Shown one piece after another: positions 11,313 to 26,375 of a stretch of DNA of 64,000 bases. The position numbers and the translations under genes are program-made. Below the pieces are notes generated by a model, which saw only the letters and a list, made by a program, of their open reading frames with translations, had not been told where the DNA came from and did no database searches. The stretch spans positions 293,277 to 357,276 of the forward strand of contig JAREIK010000771.1 in assembly GCA_029783825.1 (NCBI GenBank), written 5' to 3'. Source of the DNA: Sapria himalayana (taxonomy: Eukaryota > Streptophyta > Magnoliopsida > Malpighiales > Rafflesiaceae). Each line of letters begins with the position of its first letter. The stretch's first letter is position 1.

Positions 11313-12564
11313 TATCATTTAGGCACACAACTTACAATAGACTAAAAAGCTGACTAATTTAGGAGAGCCCACCAAATCCTATGCACCATAATGATTCTAT
11401 GCATTAAATACATAAAAAATATAATGCCTAATAATTCCAAGCATACGAATACAACTAAAATCACCTGGCATTCCCATACTTCAGAGTTTCCATTGAGTCA
11501 TTATGCACATTGCGTCCTTTCCATTCGGATTTTTCCAAGCCTTTTGGAGGAACCTGAATGATGGACCATATTAAAACTATGCAAATATAAGATTGTGCAT
11601 GTATGTGACATGCAGCATCAAGCGTTTCCCTATGTCATTACTATGCAATGGAATACATGTAAAATTGAATACCCATAAATACACAAGTCCATATCTATGG
11701 CACTTTGTAAATTCATTCTCACCTTTGAATTCCACATTCTTTTGCTCCCATGATCCTCAAAAGAGTATCTATTGGGTTAGAATGCTTCCTGCTTGAGCTC
11801 CAAGAAGTGGCTGTATGTTGCACCGACAAAATATCAAAAAATATGCATGCATCTGTGTGCATGTGTGATGAGGTCCATCTCATAGTCTAATTATCTATGC
11901 GTACAACCAAGTTAGAATACATGTAAAATTACAAAATGCTATAAAGATGGGTCTTTTGCTCCCGAGAGTGTAGCATTGCCTAATGTGTATTTACAAAATG
12001 CATTAGTGGGCCCCACTTAGAGATACTCCTGGGTCCAGTTGCCCTCATTGCATGCTACATAGAGAACAGACAAGATTGTGTGTGTGAGTATGTCATGATC
12101 CGTCTCTACAAGTACATGGTGCATACAAAGTCCAAAATACAAATAAGACTACAAACATAAACTACAAGTTTGAATCTTTCGCTCCCGTGTGGCTGGTCTG
12201 GACTCCATTGCTTACTGGCCCTGCTTGGTGATGCTTCGGATTTTTCCGGCTCTCCAATTAATCATGGATTACGCGCTACTCATGTTGGGCGATGGTTGGG
12301 TGGCCCTCTATGCTGCCTAATAGGGCTAGTAGGACCCACTCCTAGCTACTCATGGGGTTACTCCCGAAAATTTGCTCGGTCTCGTCAATTATCTGAATGT
12401 TATCATCCCAGCCTACTTGTGTGGCCCTCAACAAGCTGGTGGCCCATAGTTCTGGTTGCTTCTAGGACTTGTTGGCCCCTCTAAATGCTACGCCAAAATG
12501 GACAAGAATATCTACACGTGTGTACTGTGGTCCGTCGCTATTTGTGTGTGGTGCAGTAGTATCA

Positions 12565-15500
12565 GGGTTTAGGAGTTTAGTAATTTACGTATTTAGGTAT
12601 TTTGTGGTTTATCGGTTTTATTTAAATAATTAAATAACAAAAAAATTATGTTTATGTTTTTTTCTAATTTTCAAGGTTATACCCATTGAAAATATTATAA
12701 TTTTTAATTTTTTTCAAATGTTAATACAATATTTAATTATAATAATCATAAAAATTAAATATCATGTAAATTCAATATAAATAATTTTATTGATCGATAT
12801 TATAATACTGATCATAAAATATATTAATAAACTATTATTAATAAGATAGATATTAATTAAAATATATTTGCAAAACCTAAAACGATTCAAAATCAAAGTA
12901 AAAAATATTACTAAATAATAATTTTTTATTATTAAAAATTTGATTCTTTTTATAAGCTTATAACTTTTTTTGATGAAGATAAATTATTTAAATTATATCT
13001 CTCATTCATAATTTTATTTTACAATTAATATTTCTATAAAAATAAACTAATAAATGATTAAAATTAATACTAAAATTATAAAGAATACAAATAAAAATGG
13101 GATTTATGATTAATTATTTAGGATATATCGGTTTAATGGTTTAAGTATTTAAAAGTTTAGGAGTTTAGTGATTTTAGTGTTTAGGCACATAGTAGTTTAT
13201 ATGTTTTATTTAAATAATAAAATAACAACAAAATTATTTTTCAAATTTTTTTTCAATTTTGAAGGTTATAACCTTTATAAATATAATAATTTTAAAATTT
13301 ATTCAAATGTGAATACAATATTTAGTTATAATAAATTTAATAATTATATATCATGTAAATTAAAAATAAACAATTTTATTGATAGCTATTAATAAACTAA
13401 ATATAAATATAAATATAAATATAATAATGATGAAAAAATAAATTAATAAACTATTATTTATTGATAGATATTTATATTTAATTTATAAATACTTAAACCT
13501 TTAAAGATGGTTTAAATGTTTAAGTAATGAATGGTTTTGAGGTTTTGGGGTTTAGGAGTTTAATGATTTAAGCGTTTAGGCATTTAGTAGTTTATAGGTT
13601 TTATATAAACAATAAAATAACAAAAAATTTATTTTTGTGATTTTATCTCATTTTCAAAGATGATAACCCTTAAAAATAAAATAATTTTTAATTTATTTTC
13701 AAATATAAATATAATATTTAGTTATAATAATCTTAATAATTATATAATATTTAAATTCAATATAAACAATTTTATTGATAAAAATTCTAATAATGATCAA
13801 AAAGTAAATTAATAAATATTATTAATAAGATAGATATCAATTAAAATATAATTACAAAACCTAAAATGATTCAGAAACAAAGCAAAATATATTACTATAT
13901 AATAATTTTTTGTTTTGAAAATTTTTTTCTTGTAAAAAGTTTATCTATAATTTTTTGATGAAAAATAATTTATATAAATTATTTTTGTCTAGCATAATTT
14001 ATTTTGTAATTAATATTTATATATATATATAAACAAATAAATATTTAAAATGAATATTTAAAATTATAATGAAAAAAATTATATTTATTATTTATTATTT
14101 AGGGATACTGTTTTAATTTAAATTAGACATGTCTCACTAATAATTTATTTTATAATTAATATTGCTATAAAAATAAACTGATAAATAATTTAAATAAAAA
14201 TTTATAATTATACTGAATAAAAATTAAAATGATTTATTAATTATTATTAATATTTACCAGTTTAATGGTTTAAGTATTTAGAGGTTTTGTCATTTAGGAG
14301 TTTAGCAATTTATGTCTTTAGGCATTTAGTGATTTATAGGTTTTATTTAAACAATGAAATAACAAAAAAATATTTTTGTTATTTTTTCACATTTTCAAAG
14401 TTTATAACCTTTGAAAATGTAATAAATTTAAATTTTTTAAAAAATGTGAATTCAATATTTAGTAATAATAATCATTATAATTATATATAATATAAACTAA
14501 ATATAAACAATTTTATTGATAGATATGATAGCAATTATCAAAAAGTAAATTAATTTGCTATTATTAATATGATAGATATAAATTAAAATATAATTAAAAA
14601 ACCTTAAATGATTCAAAAACAATGTAAAATTTATTACTAAATAATAATTTTTGTTTTTTAGTTTTTGCTTATTTTTATAAGCTTATATATTTTTTTGATG
14701 AAAAAGAAATTATTTAAATTATATTTGTATCACTAATAATTTATTTTGTAATTAATATTTCAATATATTATTTAAATTATATTTAAGGTTTACAAGTTTA
14801 AAGATTGAAGTATTTAGGGGATTCAGGGTTTAGGAGTTTAGAGATTTATGTGTTTAGGCATTTAATGGTTAATAAGTTTTATTTAAACAATGATATAACC
14901 ATTGAAAATATAATAATTTTTAAATTATTTTCAAAAGTGAATTTAATATTTAGTTATAATAATCATTATATTTATATTTCATATAAATTCAATATAAATA
15001 ATTTTATTGATAAATATTCTAATAATGATCAAAAAATAAATTAATAATCTATTATTAATAAGATAGATATCAATTAAAATATAATTACAAAACCTAAAAT
15101 GATTCAGAAGGAAAGCAATATATATTACTATATAATAAATTTTTGCTTTAAAATTTTTTCTTCTTTTTAAAATTTATCTATATTTTTTGATGAAAAATTA
15201 TTTATATAAATTATATTTTTCTAACACATAATTTATATTGTAATTAATATTTAATAAAAATAAACTAATAAATAATTTAAATGAATATTTTAAATTAAAA
15301 TGAAAAAAATAATATTGAGATTTATTCTTTATTATTTAGGGTATACCAGTTTAAAAGGATTATCTATTTAGGGCTTTCCAGATTTCGGAGTTATAGACTT
15401 ATGTGTTTAGGCATTTAGTAGTTTATATGATTTATTTAAATAGTGAAATAACAAAAAAATTATTTTTGATATTTTCTCACATTTTCAATGTTATAATCTT

Positions 15501-18500
15501 TGAAAATATAATAATTTTAAATTATTATAAAAATGTGAATACAATATTTAGTAATAAGAATCATTATAATTATATATAATATAAACTAAATATAAAAAAT
15601 TTTATTGATAGATAAGATATCAATTATCAAAAAATAAATTAATATGCTATTATTAATATGATAGATATAAAATAAAATATAATTACAAAACCTAAAATTA
15701 TTCAAAATCAAAGTAAAATTTATTACCAAATAATAATTTTTGTTTTTTTGTTTTTGCTTCTTTTTATAAGCTTATATTTTTTTTCAATGAAAAATAAATT
15801 ATTTAAATTATATTTAAAGTTTACGAGTTTAAAGTTTTAAGTATTTCGGGGCTTTTGTGTTTAGGAGTTTATAGATTTAAGTGTTTAGGCATTTCGTGGT
15901 CTATAAGTTTTAATTAAACAAAGATATAACACAAAATTTATTTTTATTTTTTTTTTCTAATTTTTCAAGGTTATAACCTTTGAAAATAAAAAAATTTCTA
16001 AATTTTTTTCAAATTAAATATAATATTTAGTTATAATAATCTTAATAAATATAAGGCATTTAAATTCAATATAAATAATCACATTGCTAGATATTATAAT
16101 AATGATCAATAAATAAATTAATAAACTATTATTAATAAGACAAATATTATTTAAAATATATTTGCAAAATCTAAATTTATTCAAAATCAAAGTATATATT
16201 ACTAAATTATAATTTTTTTAATATTTTTCTTTTTTATAAGTTTATATTTTTGTTATTAAAAATAAATTATTTAAATTATATTTGTCTACCTCATTAATTA
16301 TTTTGTAATTTATAATTCTATAAAAATAAACTAATAAATAAGTAAAATAAATATTTAAAATTATAATGAATGCAAATAAATTGAGATTTATTATTTATTA
16401 TTCAGGATATACAGGTTTAATGGTTTAAGTATTTAAGTGTTATGGGGTTTAGTCATTTAAGTGTTTATGCCTTAAGTGATTTTATCTAATTTTCGAAGGT
16501 TATAACCTTTAAAAATATAATAATTTTTAATTTTTTTTTTATAATGCGAATATAATATTTAGTTATAATAATCTTGATAATTATATATAATGTAAAATCA
16601 ATATAAATAATTTTATTAATAGATATTATAATAATGATCAATAAATAAATTAATAAACTATTATTAAATAGAATGATATAAATTAAAATATAATTGCAAA
16701 ATCTAAAATTATTCACAATTAAATTAAAATAAATTACTAAATAATAATATTTTGTTTTAAAAATTTTGACTCTATTTATGATCTTATATTTTTTTGATTA
16801 AAAACAAATTATTTATATTATATCTGTCTCACTAATAATTTATTTTGTAATTAATATTTCTATAAAAATAAACTGATAAATAATAAAAATGAATATTTAA
16901 AATTATAATGAATACTAATAAAAATGAGATTTATTATTTAGAGTATACTAATTTAAAGACTTGTGTATTTATGTGCTTCGGGGTTTAGGAGTTTAGTCAT
17001 TAAGAATTTAGGTATTTTGTGGTTTATAGATTTTATTTAAAAATTCTAATAACAAAAAATATATTATTTTATTTTTTCTTATTTTAAAAACTTATAACCT
17101 TTGAAAACGTAATAATTTCTAAATTTTTTAAAATATTAAAATATTATTTTGTTATAATAATCTAAATAATTATATATTATGTGAATTCAATATAAATAAT
17201 TATTTTATAGATATTATGATGATGATAATAAAATAAATTATAAACTATTATTAATAAGATAGATATTAAATAAAATTTATTTGCAAAACCTAAAATGATT
17301 CAAAATCAAAGTAAAATATATTAATAAGGTAGTTATTAAATAAAACTATTATTAATAAGATAAAATATACATGTTCAAAAGATTATATATTTAGGAGTTT
17401 TGGGATTTAAGAATTTAGTGATTTAAGTGTTAAGCATTTAGTAATTTATAGGTTTTATTTAAAAAATAAAATAACAAAAATTTTTTTTTTGTTATTTGTT
17501 CTCATTTTTGAAGGATATACCCTTGGAAACACTAACAATTTTTAAGTTTTTTTTAAATGTTAATACTATATTTAGTTATTATAATCTTAATAATTATATA
17601 TCATGTAAATACAATATAAATAATTATATTGATATATATTATAATAATGATCATATAAAAGATTAATAAAAAATTATTAATATGATAAATATTGTTTAAA
17701 ATATATTTACAAAACATAAAATGATTCAAAGTCAAAGTGAAATATTTTACTAAATATTAATTTTAATTTTTTAAATTTTTGTATCCATTTATAAGCTTAT
17801 ATAATTTTTGATGAAAAATAAATTATTTAAATTATATTTGTCTAACCATTAATTGATTTTTTAATTTATATTTCTATAAAAATAAACTAATAAATAATTA
17901 AAATGTGTATATAAAATTATAATGAACACTAATAAAAATGAGATTTATGATTAATTATTTAGGGTATACCTATTTAATGGTTTATGTTTATTGTGGTTTT
18001 GGGGTTAATGAGTATATTGATTTATATGTTTACACATTTAGGTATTTATAGGTTTTATTCAATCAATGAAATAACAAAAAATTTATTTTTATGAATTTTC
18101 GTGATTTTCAAAGGTTATAACCTTTGAAAATATAATAATTTTTGAAAAGTTCTAAAATATGAATACAATACTTAGTTATAATAATCTTAATAATTATATT
18201 TGATGTAAATTCAATATAAAAAATTTTATTAATATATATTATTTTGATGATCAAAAAATAAATTAATAAACTATTATTAATAATATAGATATTAATTAAA
18301 ATATATTTGCAGAATCCAAAATAATTCAAAATCAAAGTAAATTATATTACTAAGTAAAATTTTAAAATTTTGAAATTTTGTTTATTTTGATAAGCTTATA
18401 TTTTTTTTCATAAAAAATTATTTATTTAAATTATATATATCTCACTCATTATTTATTTTGTAATTAATATTTTATAAAATTAAACTAAAAAATAATTAAA

Positions 18501-21500
18501 ATGTATATTTAAAATTATAATGAATACAAATAAAAATGAGATTTATTATTTATTATTTATTATTTAGGTTATATAGGTTTAATGGTTTAAGTATTTAGGA
18601 GGTTTTGGGGTTTAGAAGTCTAGAGATTTAAATGTTTGGCATTTAGTGGTTTATAAGTTTTATTTAAATAATAAAATAATAAAAAATTATTTTTGTGATT
18701 TTTTATCATTTTTTAAGGTTTAAACCTTTAAAAATATAATAATTTTTAAATTGTTTTCAAATGTAAATATAATATTTAGTTATAATAACTTAATAATTAT
18801 AAGACATTTTAATTGAATATAAGTAATTTTATTGTTAGATATTATAAAATTGATCAAATAATAAATTAATAAACTATTCTTAATAAGATTGATAAAAATT
18901 AAAATATAATTGCAAAACATATATATAATGATTCAGAATCAAAGTAAAATATATTACTAAAAAATAATTTTTTGTTTTTAAATTTGTACTTCTTTTTATA
19001 TGCTTATATTTTTTTTTGATTAAAAATAAATTATTAAAATTATAGTTGTCTCGCTCATTATTTATCTTGTAATTAATATTTCTATAAAAAATAAATTAAT
19101 AAATAATTAAAATGAATATTTAAAATTATAATGAATACAAATTAAATGAGATTTATGATTTATTATATGTGGCATACCGGTTTAATGGTTTGATTATTTA
19201 GGAGTTTTGTCGTTTAGGAGTTTATCAATTTATGTTTTTAGGTATTTAGTGGTTTATAGGTTTTATTTATATAATAAAAATAAAAAAAAATTTTTAGATT
19301 TTTTCTGATTTTCATAGGTTATAACCTTTAAAAATAAAATAATTTTTTAAGTTTTTTGAAATGTGAATACTATGTATAATAATATTAATCTTACTAATTT
19401 TATATCATTTAAATTCAATATAAACAATTTTAATGATGGATATTATAATAATGATCAAAAATTAAATTAATAAACTATTAATAAAATTATAAATATTAAT
19501 TAAAATATATTTACATAACACAAAATGATTCAAAATCAAATCAAAATATATTACTAAATAATAATATATAATTTTAAATTTGTCCTTCTTTTTATAAGCT
19601 TATATTTTTTTTTGATTAAAAATAAATTATTTAAATAATATTTCTCTTTCTCGAAATTTATTTTGTAATTAATTTTTCGAAAAAATTAAACTATAAATAA
19701 AAAAAATGAATATTTAAAATTATAATAAATAGAAATAAAAAAAAGATTTATTATTTATTAAGTAGTATATAGATGTTAAAATGTTTATGTATTTAGGGGT
19801 TTCAGGGTTTATGAGCTTACTAATTTAAGTAAGTAAGCATTTAATGGTCTATAGGTTTTATTTAAAAAATAAAAAACTAAAAATTTATTTTTATTATTTT
19901 TTCTCATTTTTTAAGATTATAACCTGTGAAAATATAATAATTTTTAAATTTTTTTCAAAAGTGAATACAATATCTTTTTATAATAATCATAATTATTATA
20001 TCTCATATAAATTCAATATAAACAAATTTATTGATAGATATTCTAATATTTATCAAAAAATAAATTAAAAATCTATTATGAATAAGATTGATATTACTTA
20101 AAATATAATAACAAAACCTAAAATGTTTCAAAATCAAAGCAAAATATATTACTAAATAATAATTATTTGTTTTTAAATTTTTATTCTTTTTATAAGCTTA
20201 TCAATTTTTTGATGAAAAATAATTTTTATAAATTATATTTTTAAATCATAATTTATTTTATAATTAATACATATATAAAAATAAAAAAATAAAAAATCAA
20301 AATGAATTTTTTAAATTATAATGAAAACAAATAAAAATGAAATTTAATAATTATTATTTAGGATATACCAATTTAATGGATTATCTATATAGAGGTATCG
20401 AAATTTTGTACTTTAGTGATTTAAATGCTTTGGCATTTAGTGGTGTATATGTTTTATTTAAACAATAGAATAACAAAGAAAAAGTATTTTTTTTTATTTT
20501 TTCACATTTTCAAAGGTTATAACATTTGAATATATATTATTTTCAAAATTTTTTTCAAAAGTGAATACACTATTTAGTTATAATAATCATTATATTTATA
20601 TATCATAAAAATTCAATATAAACATTTTTATTGATAAATATTCTAATAATGATGAAAAAATAACTTATAATCTATTATTAATAAGATAGATGTCAATTAA
20701 AATAGAATTACAAAACCTAAAATGATTCAGATGCAAAGCAAAATATATTACTATATAATAATTTTTAGTTTTGAAATTTTTTTTTTAAAAGTTTAACTAT
20801 AATTTTTTGATGAAAAATAATTTACATACATTATATTTGTGTAACTCATAAATTAATTTGTTATTAATATTTATATATAAATAAACAAATAAATAATTAA
20901 AATGAATATTTAAAAATATAATTAAAAATAATGAGATTTATTATTTATTATTTAGGGTATACCAGTCTAATTTAAATTAGATCTGTCTTACTAATAATTT
21001 ATTTTGTAATTAATATTTCTATAAATATAAACTGAAAATTAATTAAAATAAAAATTTAAAATTATACTGAATAAAAATTAAAATGATATTTATGATTTAT
21101 GATTAATATAAACTAGTTTATTGGTTTACGTATTCAAGGGTTTTATCTTTTAGGAGTTTAGCGATTTAGGTTTTTAGGCATTTAATGGTTTATAAATTTT
21201 TTCTAATCAATAAAATAACAAAAAAAAATTGTAATTTTTTCTCATTTTCATAGGGTATAACCTCTGAAAATATAATAATATTTAAAATTTTTTGAAATGT
21301 GAATACAATATTTAGTTATAATAATATTAGTAATTATATATGATATAAATTCAATATAAATAATTATATTGATAGATATTATAATAATGATCAAAAATTA
21401 AATTAATAAACTACTATTAAAAAGATAGATATTAATTAAAAAATATTTACAAAACCCAAATTGATTCAAAATTAAAGTAAAATATATAACTGGATAATAA

Positions 21501-24500
21501 TTTTTAATTTTTAAATTTTTACTTCTTTTATAAGCGTATATTTTTTTTTGATAAAAAATAAATTATTTAAATTATATTTGTCGCACTCATACTTTATTTT
21601 GTAATATATATTTCTATAAAAATAAACTAATAAATAATTAAAATGAATATTTAAAATTATAATAAATAGAAATAAAAATTAGATTTATTAATTATTTAGT
21701 AGTATATAGAAGTTTAATAGTTTATGTATTTAGGCATTACGGGGTTTAGGAGTTTACTGATTTAACTGTGTATGCATTTTGTGGTTTATAGTTTTTATTT
21801 AAAAAATAAAATAAAAAAAATAATTTTTATTATTTTTTCATATTTTCAAAGGTTATTACCTTTGAAAATATAATAATTTTTAAATTTTTTTTAAAAAGTG
21901 AATAAATAATTATTTATAATAATCATAATAATTATATATCATATAAATTCAATATAAACAATTTTATTGATAAATATTCTAATAATTATCAAAAAAATAG
22001 ATTAAAAATCTTTTATGAATAACATTGATATTACTTAAAATATAATATCAAAACCTAAAATGATTCAGAAGCAAATCAAAATATATTACTTAATAATAAT
22101 TATTTATTTTTATATTTTTATTCTTTTTATAAGCATATCTATTTTTTGATTAAAAATTATTTTAATGAATTATATTTTTAACTCAGAATTTATTTTATAA
22201 TTAATATATATATATATAAATATAAAAAACTAAAGAATCAAAATAAATTTTTTAAATTATAATGAAAACAAATAAAAATGAGATTTTTTAATTATTATTT
22301 AAGGTATACAAGTTTAAAAAATTATATATATAGGGGTATCAAGATTTTGTAGTTTAGTGATTTAAGTGTTTGGGCATTTAGTGGTTTATAGGTTTTATTT
22401 AAACAATGAAATAACAAAATTTTTTTATTTTTTATTTTTTCACATGTTAAAAGGTTATAATCTTTGAAAATATAATAATTTTAAAATTTTTTTCAAAAGT
22501 GAATATAATATTTAGTTATAATAATTATTAAATATATATATCATATAAATTCTATATAAACATTTTTATTGATAAATATTATAAAAATTATAAAAAAATA
22601 ATTTAATAATATATTATTAATAATTTAGATATCAATTAAAATATAATTACAAAACCCAAAATGATTCAGAAACAAAGCAAAATATATTACTATATAATAA
22701 TTTTTTGTTTTTAGTTTTTTTCTTCTTTTAATTAGTTTATCTATATTTTTTTGTTGAGAAATAATTTATATAAATTATATTTGTATAACTTACCCTTTAT
22801 TATGTAATTAATATTTATATAAAAATAAACAAAAAAATAATTAAAATGAATATTTAAAAAAATAAAAAAAAAATGAGATTTATTTATTATTTAGAGTATA
22901 CCGGTTTAATTTATAATATATCTGTCTCTCTAATAAATTTTTTTGTAAATAATATTTCTATAAAAATAAACTAATAAATAATTAAAATAAAAATTTAAAA
23001 TTATACTTAATAAAAAATAAATTGAGATTTATGATTTATTATTAATGGATACCAATTTAATGGTTTAAGTATTTGAAGGTTTTTTTTTGTTTAGGAGTTT
23101 AGCAATTTATGTTTTTAGGCATTTAGTAGTTTATAGGTTTTATTTAAATAATGAAATAACAAAAAAATTATTTTTGATATTTTTTCAAATTTTCAAAGCT
23201 TATACCATTTGAAAATATAATAATTTTAATATTTTTTAAAAATGTTTATACAATATTTAGTAATAATAAATATTATAACTATAAATACTATCAACTAAAT
23301 ATAAACAATTTTATTGATAGATATTATATCAATTATCAAAAAATAAATTAATAAACTATTATTAATATGATAGATATAAATTAAAATATAATTAAAAACC
23401 CTAAAATGATTCAAAATAAAATTAAAATTTATTAATAAATAATAATTTTTTTTTAGTTTTTTCATCATTTTATAAACTTATATGTTTTTTTGATGAAAAA
23501 TAAATTATTTAAATTATATTTGTATAACTCATAAGTTATTTTGTAATTAATATTTCTATAAATTATTTAAATAATATTTAAGGTTTAAGAGTTTAAAGGT
23601 TCAAGTATTTAGGGGCTATTAAGGTTTGCTTCTTTTTTATAAGTTTATATTTTTTGTTATTAAAAGTAAATTATTTAAATTATATTTGCCTTCCTCATAA
23701 TTTATTTTTAATTTATAATTTTATAAAAATAAACTAATAAATAATTAAAATGAATATTTAAAATTATAATGAATGCAAATAAAATAGAGATTTATTATTT
23801 ATTATTCAGGATATACTAAGTTTAATGGTTTAGGTATTTAGGCATTTTGGGGTTTAGTGATTTAAGTGTTTAGGCCTTAAGTGATTTATAGTTTTTATTT
23901 AAAGAATGAAAAAATAGAAAATTTAATTTTTTGATTTTTTTTTGTTTTTATTTAATTTTTAATTTAAATTAGATCTATCTCACTAATAATTTATTTTGTT
24001 ATTTATATTTCTATAAAATAAATTGATAAATAATTAAAATAAAAATTTAAAATTATACTGAATAAAAATTAAAATGAGATTTATGATTTATTATTAAAGT
24101 ATACTAGTTTAATGATTTAAGTATTTAGAGGTTTTGTCGCTAGGAGTTTAGCGATTTATGTTTTTAGGCTTTTAGTGGTTTATAGGTTTTATTAAAAAAA
24201 TAACAAAAAAATGTCTATAATTTTTTATCATTTTCATAGGTTATAACATTTGAAAATTTAATAATATTTTAAATTTTTTGAAATTTTACTATAATATTTT
24301 GTTATAATAATATTAATAATTATATATCATATAAATTTAATATAAATAATTTTATTGATTGATATTATAATAATGATAAAAAAAAATTATAAACTATTAA
24401 TATTAAGTTAGATATTAATTAGAAAATATTTACAAAACCCAAATTGATTCAAAATTAAAGTAACTTATATTACTTGATAATAATTTTTAATTTTTAAATT

Positions 24501-24763
24501 TATACTTATTTTATAAGCATATATTTTTATTAGATAAATAATATATTATTTAAATTATATTTGTCCCACTAATAATTTATTTCGTAATAAATATTTCTAA
24601 ATAAATACACTAATAAATAATTAAAATGAATATTTAAAAATATAATAAATAGCTATAAAAATAGATTTATTAATTATTAAGTAGTATTTAGCAGTTTAAT
24701 GGTTTATGTATTTAGGCATTATGGGGTTTAGGAGTTTACTGATTTAACTTTATATGCATTTTC
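12565..24763 (-). repeat. AT-rich satellite array, reverse orientation, long block
   Basis: About 20 monomers in reverse orientation. The CCTAAAATGATTCA landmark recurs near 12877, 13857, 14595, 15088, 15690, 16170, 16700, 17290, 17715, 18315, 18930, 19520, 20120, 20715, 21460, 22050, 22655, 23400 and 24440. Between 17.7 and 20.7 kb the spacing is regular at 590-615 bp, the best view of the basic unit. Spacings near 745 bp (20715-21460, 22655-23400) contain the extra ~145-bp segment marked by TCTAATTTAAATTAGA. A deletion junction near 23.93-23.95 kb brings poly-T next to AATTTAAATTAGATC. No gene; short ORFs here are chance readings of AT-rich repeat. Confidence 0.9.
13485..13529. repeat. Fold-back of the telomere-like block (reverse copy)
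   Basis: ATAAATACTTAAACC then TTTAAAGATGGTTTAAATG and TTTAAGTA: the same inverted pair of words as at 7628-7672 and 53174-53220, in the opposite orientation and about 0.95 kb from the module A start of copy beta. It supports common descent of the three blocks. Confidence 0.75.
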
Positions 24764-26375
24764 TAGGGCTGCTCACGGGACTCGGATATTCGTGACCCGA
24801 CCCGAAGTCTTGTCCCGAAAGAATCGGGACTGAAAAAAATCCGTAGACTTTGACTTTTCCCGTCCCGTTCTGTCATGTATTTTTTCTTTTGGGATGGTTC
24901 GGGATCTTAAGCAATATCCATCCCAAGAACCGTCCCATCCTAAAAAACCGATACTAGAACCATGAATATATATATATATATATAACATGAAGATGCCACC
25001 AATTCTGCTATTGCCCATCCAATTCTGACGCACCTATTGATGTTCCGACGAGTTCCAGGCCACCTCATAGCCGTATTCAATTAGGTCCATCCCTTGTCCG
25101 TCGCACTTCTGGTTGCCTTCACCGTGTCTCAGATGCCACCAGCCTTTTTGTTTGTTTTTCTGACGAGAATTGAGTGATTAATTATTATTATTATTATGTG
25201 TCTCAGTCAGTTTTGTTGAGTATTGGTTGTGGTGTTGTGGTTGGGCCGAAAGAGTGGGCCGAATGTGTTACAGTCAGTTTTGTAGAGCTAGCTTGTTTGA
25301 AATATTTATATGTATTTATGCTTAACATATCATATTAATTAATGGCAATGCAGATGCCACAATCCAGCGATAAACTAAAAATACAATAAATTGAAGATGA
25401 TCACATCTCAAATGATCAAAGTAATGGTAAATCCAATCATCATCCTTTCACGAATTCTCAAATGAACCTCAATCTCATAAAAAGTATAAGTCTGCTGTAT
25501 GACAAACTTATGAGATATTAGTAGATTCAGAGAGAAATTAAACTGGTAGGGCAGCTTGTATATGGTGTAGGAAAGAATACTTGGCAAAAAGTGATCAAGG
25601 TACTTCGGGTTTATGGAAATGCTTGAGAAATACTTGTACGAAATTTCCACCCCAAAAAGAATTAATATAAGCTCTCAAAGGTAAAGACAAGTCACAATCT
25701 TTGTTGAGTTTCACTAAATGTACTAGTTCAGAGGATAACAAATTAACTTGTTGGCAATTTGATCAACAACTAGTTAGGGAGGCTTTGGTGAAAATGATCA
25801 TAAAAGATGAATTGCCTTTTTGTTTTGTTGAGAGGGATGAGTTTAAGGAGTTTTGTGAAGTTAGTGTGCCTCAATTTAAAATTCCATCTAGGCACTCTGC
25901 ACGAAGGGATTGTTTTTCTTTGTTTGTGAATGAAAATATGAAATTATTTGATAGGATATCATCTCATTGTTTTTCATTGTTGAAAAAAATGCTTGTAAAG
26001 AAAAGTGTTATACTTTTGAGAGGCGAGCATTTTCATATGAAATGTTGTGCTCATATCCTAAACTTAATTGTCAGAGATGACATTGCAGTAGTTGAGGGTG
26101 CTATTCAAAAATTAGACGTGTGGTGAAATATGTGAGGAGCAGTCCTAAAAGATTAGTTATGTTTAAGTTATGTGTTGAAGAAGGAAACTTGACATATGGA
26201 TCTTCATTACAAATAGAATTTCCTACAATTTGGAATTCAACTTATTTGATGCTACAAACTGATATAAAATATTATGAAGAATTTGATAAGTTGGAGGACA
26301 AAGACAAAGGGTTTTTGAAGGAGTTTGGTTCAAACGTTCTAACTGAGAGAGTCTGAACAAATGCCAAAATTTTGG
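24764..26375 (+). mobile_element. hAT transposon copy 2, 3'-truncated, opposite orientation
   Basis: The 5' terminus TAGGGCTGCTCACGGGACTC begins at 24764. The preceding 8 bases GCATTTTC (24756-24763) are the inverted, slightly diverged form of the CTAAATGC target site used by copy 3. The subterminal region has CCCGACCC, GTCCCGAAAG and CCCGTCCCG motifs and an (AT)n run at about 24965-24984. Similarity to the other copies stops at about 26375, inside the palindrome CCAAAATTTTGG (26364-26375). Beyond it lies forward-orientation satellite. The 3' half of the element is absent and is not present at the other orientation switch near 9458. Confidence 0.88.
25342..26375 (+). pseudogene. BED-finger hAT transposase pseudogene, copy 2 (core deleted, truncated)
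   Basis: ATG at 25342 (MAMQMPQSS...). The BED finger is recognisable: CIWC at 25557-25568, then EYLAKSDQGTSGLWK without the TAG that disrupts this point in copies 1 and 3. The histidine position is Cys, because the codon is TGC. Further on come KMIIKDELPFCFVERDEF, VPQFKIPSRHS, CCAHILNLIVRD, and TIWNSTYLML replacing TRWNSTYLML. Between SSHC (about 25972) and LKKMLVKKS the stretch holding both TTDTW and TVDNAS is missing, so the first two catalytic Asp residues are gone. A frameshift near 26120 separates two open stretches (25701-26126 and 26120-26356). It ends before KYWG/VLDPRYKL. Non-functional. Confidence 0.9.

Larger units (their letters stand above)
10098..12564 (-). repeat. Modules B+A, copy beta, complete, reverse orientation
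   Basis: On the minus strand this reads A (12564 to about 11276), a telomere-like tract (about 11275-11175), then B (about 11174-10098). Both outer boundaries match the forward copies gamma and delta: CACCACACACA at the A start and TCTAGAGTT-AGGA at the B end. The A-rich tail appears as a T run at 11282-11293, preceded on the minus strand by AATAAA (11307-11312). It preserves the sense of transcription relative to the satellite, so the whole block was inverted as a unit. Confidence 0.88.

Noticed and set aside
25408..25650. Minus-strand open frame MEISYKYFSSISINPKYLDH and its equivalent at 50730-50966
   Set aside because: Antisense reading of the BED-finger coding region of the hAT pseudogenes.
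9458..26375. Simple inversion of one segment
   Set aside because: The halves of module A and of the hAT element missing at the two breakpoints are not found at the opposite breakpoints, as a two-break inversion requires.
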